DNA of 64,000 nt, from positions 1,550,001-1,614,000 of the forward strand of contig CAWGKE010000023.1 in the NCBI GenBank assembly GCA_963823075.1. Direction: 5' to 3'. Positions 36,006 through 43,090 of the stretch are shown here, one piece after another. A program made the position numbers and the translations under genes. Source of the DNA: UBA4732 sp963823075 (GTDB taxonomy: Bacteria; Planctomycetota; Planctomycetia; Gemmatales; Gemmataceae). Within the stretch, counting starts at the first letter, position 1, and every line of letters begins with the position of its first letter. Below the pieces are notes generated by a model, which did no database searches, was not told where the DNA came from, and saw only the letters and a program-made list of their open reading frames with translations.

Positions 36006-36317
36006 TCACACGTCGCGGCCGCGTCTTTCTGGAACAGCTCCTTCAAAGTAATCCGTTTCGCCGGGGCCGCCGTTGTCGATAAGCGGCAGGCCAGCGGATT
36101 CTCGCCGCGCCTGTTCCAGTAGTACGGCCACACGCGACCAGCCTTTTCTTAGCCCCTCGTTGGCGGCCTCCTGCCAGTACCGCGATTGCACTGCCGCGGC
36201 CAACGCCAGCGCCTCCAACGCCCAATCCATGTTGCCGCGGCGCACCACGTTGCCCAGCAGCTCGTCGGTGAACTCATCCGACACAAAGGTCTCGCTCATC
36301 GTTCCATTGCTCGTCAT
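36006..36317 (-). CDS. Hypothetical element protein, 103 aa
   Basis: This is a helix-rich 103-residue protein (SDEFTDELLGNVVRRGNMDW, ALEALALAAAVQSRYWQEAA, GWSRVAVLLEQARRESAGLP). I do not recognise it. The start is ATG at 36315-36317, with AAGAGA upstream; a second ATG (MSETF) lies six codons in. It precedes the primase gene by 69 bases in the same direction and may be a replication accessory protein; this is only positional. Confidence 0.55.
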   Translation of the reverse strand: MTSNGTMSETFVSDEFTDELLGNVVRRGNMDWALEALALAAAVQSRYWQEAANEGLRKGWSRVAVLLEQARRESAGLPLIDNGGPGETDYFEGAVPERRGRDV

Positions 36318-36486
36318 CGGGTCGTCTCTTGGTTAACGTTCTCTCGGTTCGCGGCCGGCCACGCGCCGGCCGCCTTCAACAGCAGCCGCACCCCCGGCGA
36401 TCTCCGCGTCTGGCGGGCGGACGCGCCGCCGTTCGGCCACGTTCACCGGGGACCGGGCGAGCGCGGTCAGGTTGTCATCGGCGTGG

Positions 36487-36678
36487 TTAGCGGCCACGGT
36501 TGCCCCCTTCTCTGGCGCCGGCTTCGTACCGTTCGCACCGGGCGGCGGCCTTGAGCATTTGCCGCAATACGGATTGCTCTTGTGTGATTTGGGTCAGGCG
36601 GTGGGCGATCTCATCCGCCGAGGGCAGGCGGTCCGTCAGGCGGATTGATCCCGTGTTGGACTCGGTAGAGCCACGCAT
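36487..36678 (-). CDS. Small hypothetical protein, 63 aa
   Basis: This 63-residue basic protein starts MRGSTESNTGSIRLTDRLPS, followed by EIAHRLTQITQEQSVLRQML, a probable coiled-coil or helix-loop segment. No family is recognised. The ATG is at 36676-36678, ten bases from an inverted repeat (CTCCAGTG/CACTGGAG, 36684-36706). The 169-bp gap to the 103-residue gene downstream shows no clear signal. Its first position before the primase gene would fit a small regulator, but that is a guess. Confidence 0.45.
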   Translation of the reverse strand: MRGSTESNTGSIRLTDRLPSADEIAHRLTQITQEQSVLRQMLKAAARCERYEAGAREGGNRGR

Positions 36679-36683
36679 AGCGC

Positions 36684-36772
36684 CTCCAGTGTTTGAGCCA
36701 CTGGAGTCATTATGCGCTACGGCAGTTGGAACAGCTATGTACTACTTATTCCACTTATTCCAAACTTATTCC
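36684..36772. repeat. Iteron-like AT-rich repeats with adjacent inverted repeat
   Basis: The nonamer ACTTATTCC occurs three times (36744-36752, 36753-36761, 36764-36772) in an AT-rich stretch of about 60 bases. Beside it, CTCCAGTG (36684-36691) and CACTGGAG (36699-36706) form an inverted repeat. It lies between the winged-helix gene and the genes leading to the primase. This is the best candidate for a replication origin or for a master operator of the element. Confidence 0.5.
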
Positions 36773-36775
36773 AAA

Positions 36776-37966
36776 TCAAAGAGCAAGACGGTAGCCTTTG
36801 CCGCGGCCGGACTCGACAAGGTCGCGTAGGGCCTCGGGAAGCGCGTTCCGGGCGCGGTCCCAGCGCGCACCGTCGTGTTCGCGGCAAGACCCCTCAACTT
36901 CCTTCGCGTTCAATTCGGGACCGCTGACCCACTCGCCCCCCGCCGCGAGCAAATGGCCCAACATGCACAGGGCGGCGCCCCGAGTTTCCGGTCCCATGTC
37001 GAGAGTGACCGCCTGGCCGTCGAGAAAGACCTTCTCGCCTTCGATGCGCAACCGGCAGACGGGGGGATCGGCGGCCACGGCCGGGGGCGAGCTTTGGCCG
37101 TCAGGCCGGGCCACGATGTAAACCGGGATCGGGTTCGCGGCCGGCTGCTTGACCTCTACCGGGTGCGGCGTCGTTTCCGGGGACAAAGGTTCGATCTCCG
37201 GTTCCTGCTTGGGCTTTTTCGTCCGCTGCGTCCGCTGCGTCCGCGCCGCCGCCGCCCGCATGGGGATCGTGGGCGCGTCGGCGTCAACCACGGCGGGGGC
37301 CGCGACGGCTTCCCGCGCCCCAACCGTGGCGGACGCGGCTGGTGCGTCTGGCATGACCAGGCCGTCCAGCTGCATCAGCTCCATCCTCATTTCGTGCAAC
37401 AACAGGGCCGAATCGGGAAACCGGAAGGCCGTGCTGAATCGTTCCCGCAGCTCGCCGGCCGTGGAATTCCACTCCATCACTTCGTAGATCCCCGGCGAGT
37501 CGTCGTCGTCGTCGAAGCCGCATACCGATCCGCCCACGACTTCCCACACGAGGTTGACGACGCGCCGGGCCACGCCAAGCAACGCCATTGTGGCGCTCGT
37601 GCCGTTGGCCTCGGCGTCGAAGGGCCGGGGTGCCAATCCGGCCGCGGCCCTGGCGTGCCACAACCGCCGTTCAAGGGGTGCGGCTTGTTCCAAAACACGC
37701 CCGACGTTCCGCTCCAGCGGCACGAACACGGCCGCGAACGGTTCCCCACTCAAGCGGCCCTCGGCGAGCTGCTGAGCCATGCGTGCCGCGTCTGGAAGGT
37801 ATCGGAGGATCGCCCGTTCCAGGTCGCGCAGCTCGTAGGCGTCGTCGGCCAGCGACAGCGGCGTGTAGCCTTTGAAAGCAGCGTGAAACTCGACGGCGGT
37901 AAGACCAGGGCGGGTTGGGCTGGCGGGGCGTTCGGGATGATCGGGTAGATCGGCGGGGGTGGACAT
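36776..37966 (-). CDS. Hypothetical protein with C-terminal winged-helix-like domain, 396 aa
   Basis: A helical N-terminal half (LTAVEFHAAFKGYTPLSLAD, YELRDLERAILRYLPDAARM, LLLHEMRMELMQLDGLVMPD) is joined by a Pro/Thr/Lys-rich linker (RTQRTQRTKKPKQEPEIEPL) to a C-terminal domain (VCRLRIEGEKVFLDGQAVTL, RWDRARNALPEALRDLVESG, GKGYRLAL). The latter resembles the DNA-binding winged helix of OmpR/SARP-type regulators. It could be an initiator or regulator that binds the nearby repeats at 36744-36772. ATG 37964-37966 follows AGGAG by eight bases. Confidence 0.6.
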   Translation of the reverse strand: MSTPADLPDHPERPASPTRPGLTAVEFHAAFKGYTPLSLADDAYELRDLERAILRYLPDAARMAQQLAEGRLSGEPFAAVFVPLERNVGRVLEQAAPLERRLWHARAAAGLAPRPFDAEANGTSATMALLGVARRVVNLVWEVVGGSVCGFDDDDDSPGIYEVMEWNSTAGELRERFSTAFRFPDSALLLHEMRMELMQLDGLVMPDAPAASATVGAREAVAAPAVVDADAPTIPMRAAAARTQRTQRTKKPKQEPEIEPLSPETTPHPVEVKQPAANPIPVYIVARPDGQSSPPAVAADPPVCRLRIEGEKVFLDGQAVTLDMGPETRGAALCMLGHLLAAGGEWVSGPELNAKEVEGSCREHDGARWDRARNALPEALRDLVESGRGKGYRLAL

Positions 37967-38000
37967 GCGGGAAGGCTCCTGAAAAGATCCCGCGGAGAAG

Positions 38001-38050
38001 GCCTGGTCGCTGGCGTCGTCGCCAGGAGAACGACACGCCAGCGACCAGGC
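38001..38050. promoter_or_regulatory. 50-bp inverted repeat upstream of the winged-helix gene
   Basis: Perfect 15-base arms, GCCTGGTCGCTGGCG (38001-38015) and its complement (38036-38050), with a 20-base spacer, 34 bases before the start at 37966. No T-run follows on the minus strand, so it may be an operator rather than a terminator. Confidence 0.6.
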
Positions 38051-38063
38051 TTGCGGTCGGTAG

Positions 38064-38327
38064 CTACTCCGACCGTCCCCGCGAGAATTCAGACGGGCAT
38101 TGTAACATGGGCCGCCGGCCGGTTTCCAGCGCGACCAGCGGCGGGACGTGGGCCGCCACCTTGCGGTATTTGGCCTTGGTGTGATCTGCAAAAGGTGCTG
38201 CACCTGATGCAGCACCTTTTTTCTTTCCGCGTCCGCCTTCCTTGCCCGTTTCTTCCCGCGTCTTCGCCGGCATCAACTCCCCCAGCCGTGCCACGATCTT
38301 AATCTTCCCGTACTGAATCGCGTTCAC
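38064..38327 (-). CDS. Hypothetical protein, 87 aa
   Basis: This 87-residue basic protein starts MNAIQYGKIKIVARLGELMP, followed by EETGKEGGRGKKKGAASGAA and HTKAKYRKVAAHVP. The pattern is like the HTH-adjacent part of ParB or phage replication proteins in planctomycetes (K-x-Y-R-K motif). The middle coding region contains a perfect terminator-like hairpin at 38190-38220. Its start overlaps the stop of the Tat-signal protein gene by 29 bases. Identity as a real gene is moderately supported. Confidence 0.45.
   Translation of the reverse strand: MNAIQYGKIKIVARLGELMPAKTREETGKEGGRGKKKGAASGAAPFADHTKAKYRKVAAHVPPLVALETGRRPMLQCPSEFSRGRSE
38190..38226. terminator. Bidirectional rho-independent terminator-like hairpin
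   Basis: Thirteen-base perfect arms (AAAAGGTGCTGCA at 38190-38202, complement at 38208-38220) with a five-base loop. T-runs follow in both directions (TTTTTTCTTT on the plus strand, TTTT on the minus strand). It is inside the 87-residue coding region, so in the minus direction it would attenuate that gene. Confidence 0.65.
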
Positions 38328-39033
38328 GATCTCCGTGCCCGCCGGCCGCCGTCAGATCAACAGCGTTCATCCGGCAAACGCTCTGGTTATCGAACTCGGC
38401 TCGCACTTGCCCCAGCACCCACGCCCAGAGCCGTGCATCCTCGGCGAGCCGGGCGTCCTCCGCATCGGCGGCGACGTGGGCGTCAAACGTTTCGTCGAGG
38501 GCGTCGGCCAGTCGGTCAAGGGCGGTATCGGCGCGAAGGACGGGGCAGTCGTGGCGCGTGCCGGCGGCCGCTACCTGCGCCTGCCTCCGTTCGATTTCAC
38601 GCTCGGCGGCTTGTCTCGCGGCGAAGGGGGCGTCGCTTTCTGCGAGGTCGGACATCCATTGGACGCTGTAGGACAGGCCCTCCACGGCGATGCACCAGCC
38701 GCATTCGGCGTCCTTGCACGCCTCCCCGTGCTGGCCTTGCACGGCTTCCAGGGCGTCCAGCAACTCCTGGAACGCGGGCGCCAGCACAGCATGACAATCG
38801 GCCTCCAGCTTGGCCTCGGCGGGCGTTTGGCGGCGCTCGCCGAGGTGCGCAAGATCCTCATCCGACAGTTCCGTCATGAGGGACTTCGCCGGGGCGGCCA
38901 GGGCCGCGGGGGACGCCTTCGCGGGCGCCGCGACCAGGGCGGCGGCGGCCAGGCCGACCAGGCCGGACAAGGCTTGCCGGCGTGTCGGGGCGGGTGTCGC
39001 GGTGGGGGACGGGATCGGGATCGATTTCGCCAT
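38299..39033 (-). CDS. Predicted Tat-secreted hypothetical protein, 244 aa
   Basis: The N-terminus MAKSIPIPSPTATPAPTRRQ, followed by ALSGLVGLAAAALVAAPAKA, is a twin-arginine signal (T-R-R-Q-A-L) with a hydrophobic core and A-x-A cleavage site. The mature part is helical and acidic with Cys pairs (CKDAECGWCIAVEGLSYS) and long helices (RQAAEREIERRQAQVAAAG). No family is recognised. An exported Tat substrate in a phage-like element is unusual and could alter the host surface or superinfection. ATG 39031-39033 is the start that reveals the signal. Confidence 0.65.
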   Translation of the reverse strand: MAKSIPIPSPTATPAPTRRQALSGLVGLAAAALVAAPAKASPAALAAPAKSLMTELSDEDLAHLGERRQTPAEAKLEADCHAVLAPAFQELLDALEAVQGQHGEACKDAECGWCIAVEGLSYSVQWMSDLAESDAPFAARQAAEREIERRQAQVAAAGTRHDCPVLRADTALDRLADALDETFDAHVAADAEDARLAEDARLWAWVLGQVRAEFDNQSVCRMNAVDLTAAGGHGDRERDSVRED

Positions 39034-39381
39034 GAGGTCTTCTCCAGCACGGGCGAACGTGGAATGACGGCCGACGCGGAACGTCCACGCGGCCGGTTGT
39101 GCGGGGCGAGCCGGGGGCGAGTCCGTTGTGTCGTGGGCGCCGATCCTGGCGAGTGGGGACGCCGTTCCCGATGGGCACGGACGGGGGGTTGGGGGTCGAA
39201 TGCCCCGCCGCCGACTGACACGGCGGATGATCGTCTCCGGGGCCGCGCTGTTTTCAGGTCCGCCGCGTGGACTGGACGGGTTTAGCGACTTCCCGAGTCT
39301 GCCACGTTTGCGACCGGGCTTGGTCGGTGGGCCTGTACGCCAGGTTCCCCGCGCCATGGTCGGTTGAAGAGCCGCGTTGCC

Positions 39382-39462
39382 TCAGTGCAGCACGGCCGCC
39401 AGAAGAGACAGCAGGGCCACGAGCGCCGCGGCTACGCCGTAGTGGATGGGGGTCGGGTGCAT
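39382..39462 (-). CDS. Small membrane peptide, 26 aa
   Basis: A short reading frame starts at ATG 39460-39462 with GGGGAGGA about eight bases upstream. It encodes MHPTPIHYGVAAALVALLSL plus LAAVLH, a single transmembrane helix. It sits between the Tat-signal protein and the XRE regulator. It could be a small membrane protein or toxin-like peptide of the element. Its reality rests on the ribosome site and hydrophobicity only. Confidence 0.4.
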   Translation of the reverse strand: MHPTPIHYGVAAALVALLSLLAAVLH

Positions 39463-39498
39463 GGGGTCAGTCCTCCCCGTCGTCGTCAGCACCGGGTC

Positions 39499-39598
39499 TT
39501 GATCGCAGCACGCCCGGCGGTATAATTGGCACAGGTGGACACACGGAATCATAAGGATCGTCGGAACCGGAGTCAAGTCCATTTGGACTATTTTTTTC
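39499..39598 (+). promoter_or_regulatory. Promoter and leader of the XRE regulator gene
   Basis: TTGATC (39499-39504) and a consensus TATAAT (39521-39526) are 16 bases apart and read toward the XRE gene. In the leader, AAGTCCATTTGGACT (39575-39589) forms a short hairpin or operator palindrome followed by seven T residues (39591-39597). This could be an attenuator or the repressor's own binding site. Confidence 0.6.
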
Positions 39599-39612
39599 GC
39601 GGGGTGCATCTG

Positions 39613-39885
39613 GTGGAAAACAAGGATCGGTTCGCGGCGCGGCTACGGGAGTTGAGGGAGTCGGCCGGTCTCACACAAGAGGCCCTGGCGATCAAGGCCG
39701 GCCTGAGCCGGGACGGGGTTGCGCACTTGGAGCAAGGGCGGCGTTCACCGTCCTGGAAAACCGTGCAAGCCCTGGCGAGCGCCTTGGGCGTGGAAAGCGG
39801 CGCCTTCACGACGACGCCCAGAACGACGACGACGCGACGCAAGCCGGGCCGGCCGACGAAGGGACGGAAGAAGGATGGGAAGTGA
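39613..39885 (+). CDS. XRE-family helix-turn-helix regulator
   Basis: This is about 90 residues from GTG 39613. It has a Cro/C1-type HTH: FAARLRELRESAGLTQEALA followed by IKAGLSRDGVAHLEQGRRSP and SWKTVQALASALGV. A basic C-terminal tail (TTRRKPGRPTKGRKKDGK) may add DNA contacts. It is the only element gene clearly on the plus strand and is divergent from the rest, the position of the master repressor in temperate phages and in PICI satellites (Stl). A longer reading upstream would start at TTG 39526 inside the -10 box and is not credible. Confidence 0.82.
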   Translation: MENKDRFAARLRELRESAGLTQEALAIKAGLSRDGVAHLEQGRRSPSWKTVQALASALGVESGAFTTTPRTTTTRRKPGRPTKGRKKDGK

Positions 39886-39904
39886 AGGGCCGCGCTGCTC
39901 CGCC

Positions 39905-41608
39905 TCACACGGCGTCCGCCGAGGCACCCGCCAGGGCGTCCAGCTTGACCTTCCCCAGCATCGCCTCCAGCGCCGCGGCGTCTTCCCGCCGGCGGAGATC
40001 CAGGCCGCCGGCGCCAGGAACGGCGTCGGCAAACGACCGCACCGCGAATTCCGCTCGGCGATAGTTGCCCGCGGACTGACTGGAAATCAGGTAATCGCGC
40101 CGCGCGTCGCCCTCGAAAAAGACCTGCACGGTGCAGACGCGACGGGCGGGACTCAGCGGCATGACCAGTACCCAGATTTCCTTGACTTGCTGCTGCAAAA
40201 GCGCCCGCAGTCTCAGGCGGGCGTCCTTGGGGTCCGGGGCCTTGTCCAGCGCTTCAATGAGGGACATGGCTTCGCCCCACGCTTCCGCGGCCGGATGCGC
40301 CGCCTCTCGCTTCACCGCGGCTAATTGCTCCTGCAATTCCTTCTCCCGTTGCTGAAGCGTCGTCGCGGCCCTGCTTAACACCTTGATATCCCCGGCCTTC
40401 TCCAGCTCCGCCTGTATTGCGTCCAGTCGGTTCTGTACGTGGGCCAGCTCACGCGCCAGGACAAGAACCTCGTCTTGCCCCGGTTCGTCGCCCAAGATGT
40501 CGCGCGGGTTGATTTCACGAAGGGACGTGAGAACGGCCTTCTCGAACACTTCCAGGTCAAAGCCGTGAGCGGGGCCGCCGTGCTGACACGACCCTTCCGC
40601 GATCAACACGCGCCGATGCTTGCCATTGTTCGTCCGGGTTCCAACGTAGTAGCGATCGCCGTTTCGGGCGTTGTAGAGAAGGCCGGCGAAGATGTTGATG
40701 CGTTCGCCGACCCTGCCCCGCGGAATCCTGCGTCCCGCTGACGCAGCCGTGGCCAATGCCCATTCCTCCTCCGTGGCCACGGGAGGGAAATAGTCGGGGA
40801 TGGAGTCGCCGGCCGGCCGGCCGTTGCGATAACGAGGCTGAAACTCCCCCACAGAGCGGCGATCCTTGAGGATGGCGCCGACATAGGCGCGCGACCAACG
40901 ACCCGAGGGGCCGATGGCGGCGAACCCCTCCCGCTCCAAGGTCTTCACGATGAGGGCGGCGCCCAGCCCGGCGGCGGCCAGCGTGTAGACGCGATGCACC
41001 GCGGCCGCCCTGTCGATGACGAGGCGCAACACTCCGTCCGACTCTTCTATCCACGCGGGCAGCTGATGGGTGAGAATGCCCTTTCCGGCGCGTACCATCT
41101 CGCGCTGCGCCTCCCACGCCGCGCCGTTGCGCTCACTCTTCGCTCGGCTTTCCGAGTGTCCGCGACTCAGTTCGATGACGGCGCGGATGATGTCGGTTAA
41201 GTCGGATCGCTCATGGCGAAACACGGTCTCCGGGAACAGCTGGACGATGGACACCCCGGCGTCAAGGATGTCGAGCCAGAGCCGGAAGGCCGTGCGCTCG
41301 TCTTCCCGACTCAGCCTATCCAAGTTTTCGATGATGAGGTACGATCCTCTGGCCACCTTGCCCTGATTGACGGCCCGAAGGAATTGCGCGAGACAGTGTT
41401 TGTCGTCGCGGTGGGCGCCGCGGAACGCGGACACGCCGAGGTCGCGGAGGGTGAGCGAGCCGTCCAGAGTGACGCCGTTCTTGTCGCACCATGCCTCGGT
41501 CGATTCGACCTGGCGGCGGAGCGAGTCGCCTTTCCGCTGTTCGGGGGTGCTGAACCGAACGTAGCTATAAGCGAGAGCGGCTATCTCAGAAGTGCTTTTG
41601 CCTGGCAT
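39905..41608 (-). CDS. Large serine recombinase (integrase)
   Basis: This 567-residue site-specific recombinase has a resolvase domain (AYSYVRFSTPEQRKGDSLRR, catalytic Ser; LIIENLDRLSREDERTAFRL; ELSRGHSESRAKSERNGAAW), a recombinase domain (GPSGRWSRAYVGAILKDRRS) and a coiled-coil region (VLARELAHVQNRLDAIQAEL). The zinc-ribbon area is degenerate: only one cysteine (EGSCQHGGPAHG) is seen. It would catalyse integration at AGGTTCAT and, with a directionality factor, excision. The ATG at 41606-41608 has AAGGAGG upstream. It lies 61 bases from attR, as expected for an element integrase. Confidence 0.95.
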   Translation of the reverse strand: MPGKSTSEIAALAYSYVRFSTPEQRKGDSLRRQVESTEAWCDKNGVTLDGSLTLRDLGVSAFRGAHRDDKHCLAQFLRAVNQGKVARGSYLIIENLDRLSREDERTAFRLWLDILDAGVSIVQLFPETVFRHERSDLTDIIRAVIELSRGHSESRAKSERNGAAWEAQREMVRAGKGILTHQLPAWIEESDGVLRLVIDRAAAVHRVYTLAAAGLGAALIVKTLEREGFAAIGPSGRWSRAYVGAILKDRRSVGEFQPRYRNGRPAGDSIPDYFPPVATEEEWALATAASAGRRIPRGRVGERINIFAGLLYNARNGDRYYVGTRTNNGKHRRVLIAEGSCQHGGPAHGFDLEVFEKAVLTSLREINPRDILGDEPGQDEVLVLARELAHVQNRLDAIQAELEKAGDIKVLSRAATTLQQREKELQEQLAAVKREAAHPAAEAWGEAMSLIEALDKAPDPKDARLRLRALLQQQVKEIWVLVMPLSPARRVCTVQVFFEGDARRDYLISSQSAGNYRRAEFAVRSFADAVPGAGGLDLRRREDAAALEAMLGKVKLDALAGASADAV

Positions 41609-41643
41609 GGGTGCGGCCTCCTTGGGGCTGCGCCCATTCTAGT

Positions 41644-41677
41644 CACCACGGCAAGGAAATGTCAATACAAGGTTCAT
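41644..41677. other. attR of the integrated element
   Basis: Core AGGTTCAT (41670-41677) adjoins the 5' part of the D-aminoacylase gene. The element-side arm has CACCAC (41644-41649) and TGTCAA (41660-41665). Joined with the attL arm, TGTCAA and TTGACA lie symmetrically about the core, as in serine-integrase attP sites. Confidence 0.8.
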
Positions 41678-42940
41678 GTCCTTTTCCGTATGATGCTCGT
41701 AGACCGTCGGCACCGAGCCGCCCTCCTCGATCAACACGTCGAACAGCACGTCCAGCGGGTCGGGGGCCGGGTCCTTGCCCTTGCTCCGCGCGGCGATGAC
41801 GCGGTCCATCGTCAGGCCCTCATAGGCGCCCTTGCCGGCCACCAGCATCCGCGACCAGTCGCCGCCGACGGCCGTGTAATGGTCGTACCAGCCCGGCAGG
41901 CCTTCGCGGATCTCCTTTTTCATCCGCTCGCGCTGCTTCGGATCCTTCAGCCGTCCCAGCAGGGCCGCTGTCCCGCCCTCATGCGCCCACGGCGGGATGA
42001 TGCTGACCAGATCGTTGCTGCCGCGCGTGTAGGGGTACACGTTGGCCTGCACGTTCACACCGCGCTTGCGGGCCTCCTCGATCAGCGCGACGACCTCGTT
42101 CATCCGGCCCCAGTACTTCTGGTCGGCGATCTTCAAATGGATAATGTCCACCGGGAGGTTGGCGCGCTCGCCGACCGCAATCGCCTCCTTGACGGAATCG
42201 AAAACTCCCGTTCCCTCGTTGCGAATGTGCGAGGAGTAGATGCCGTGATGCTTGGCCGCGACGGACGCCAGCGTCACGAGGTCGTCGGTGGTCGCCAGGG
42301 AGCCGGGCGGCATCGCCAGCATGGTGGACAGGCCGAACGCCCCGTCCTTCATCGCCCCGTCCACCTCGGCCTTCATCTCGTCCATCTGGGCCGGCGTCGG
42401 CCGGTCGAACGAGCCGCCCATCACGCCCTGCCACACGTTGTCGAGGCCGACGTAGGACGCCACGTTGACCGAGACGCCGGCATGTTCGAGTGTGTCGAAA
42501 TACCCGCCCAGCGTCGTCCAGTGAACCGTCTTGCCGGCGACGACGGCCGAGTGCGGCAGCAGCTTGCCGAGGTACGGGCCGGCCGACTGGCCCTCGCCGA
42601 TGACTTCCGTGGTGACGCCCTGCCGGACCTTGCTCTGGGCGTCGCCGTCCTCCAATAGCGTGTAATCGGAGTGGGAGTGCATGTCGATGAAGCCGGGCGC
42701 GACGACCAGCCCTTTGGCGTCGATCTCGCGCTTCGCGGGCGCCGGCGGAATGTGGCCGACCGCCACGATGCGGTCGCCGCGGATCGCCACGTCGCCGACG
42801 TACCACGGGTTGCCCGTGCCGTCCACGATCTTGCCGTTGCGAAGGACGAGGTCGTACGGCGCCTCGTCGGCGGGCGCGGCGGGGGCGACGACGGCGAGCA
42901 GCAGGCTTCCGAACAATACGGCGAAAAACGTGGTGCGCAT
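41670..42940 (-). pseudogene. D-aminoacylase, N-terminal part split by the integrated element
   Basis: An N-acyl-D-amino-acid deacylase of the amidohydrolase superfamily. It has a signal peptide (FAVLFGSLLLAVVAPAAPA), then YDLVLRNGKIVDGTGNPWYV, APGFIDMHSHSDYTLL (metal-binding HxH), GQSAGPYLGKLLPHSAV, IYSSHIRNEGTGVFDSVKEA and DIIHLKIAD (metal ligands). The native frame stops matching at the core; ten element-derived codons then lead to a stop at 41639. The rest of the enzyme is at 25443-25859. ATG 42938-42940 has GGAGG upstream. Excision would restore the gene precisely. Confidence 0.92.
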
Positions 42941-43004
42941 GGCAGCCTCCGATGGGGTGATGGGATTGAGGCTACCCGACGCGGCGGAGAGGAGCAAAGG
43001 AAAA

Positions 43005-43071
43005 GCGGTTAGCCGCGACGCGGAGCGGAGCGCTGGTCCCGAGCGCTCCGCTCCGCGTCGCGGCTAACCGC
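43005..43071. repeat. 67-bp perfect hairpin element
   Basis: Thirty-base perfect arms (43005-43034 and 43042-43071), beginning GCGGTTAGCCGCGACGCGGA, enclose a 7-base loop. It lies between the D-aminoacylase start and the stop of the barrel gene. It could terminate the barrel transcript, but its length and perfection suggest a mobile or REP-like hairpin. Confidence 0.85.
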
Positions 43072-43090
43072 ATATTCAAAATCGCATTTA

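Larger units (their letters stand above)
25852..41677. mobile_element. Integrated phage-related element (satellite-like), 15.8 kb
   Basis: The element is bounded by the 8-bp direct repeat AGGTTCAT (25852-25859 and 41670-41677) and interrupts one protein-coding gene. It encodes a large serine integrase at the right end and, leftwards on the minus strand, a Tat-signal protein, a winged-helix protein, primase, HTH protein, small terminase (P27), U35 and S49 proteases and a tape-measure-like protein. An XRE regulator runs the other way. No large terminase, portal, capsid, tail-sheath, baseplate, holin or endolysin gene is recognised. Its size, content and layout resemble PICI-type phage satellites; a deleted prophage is the alternative. 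Confidence 0.85.
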
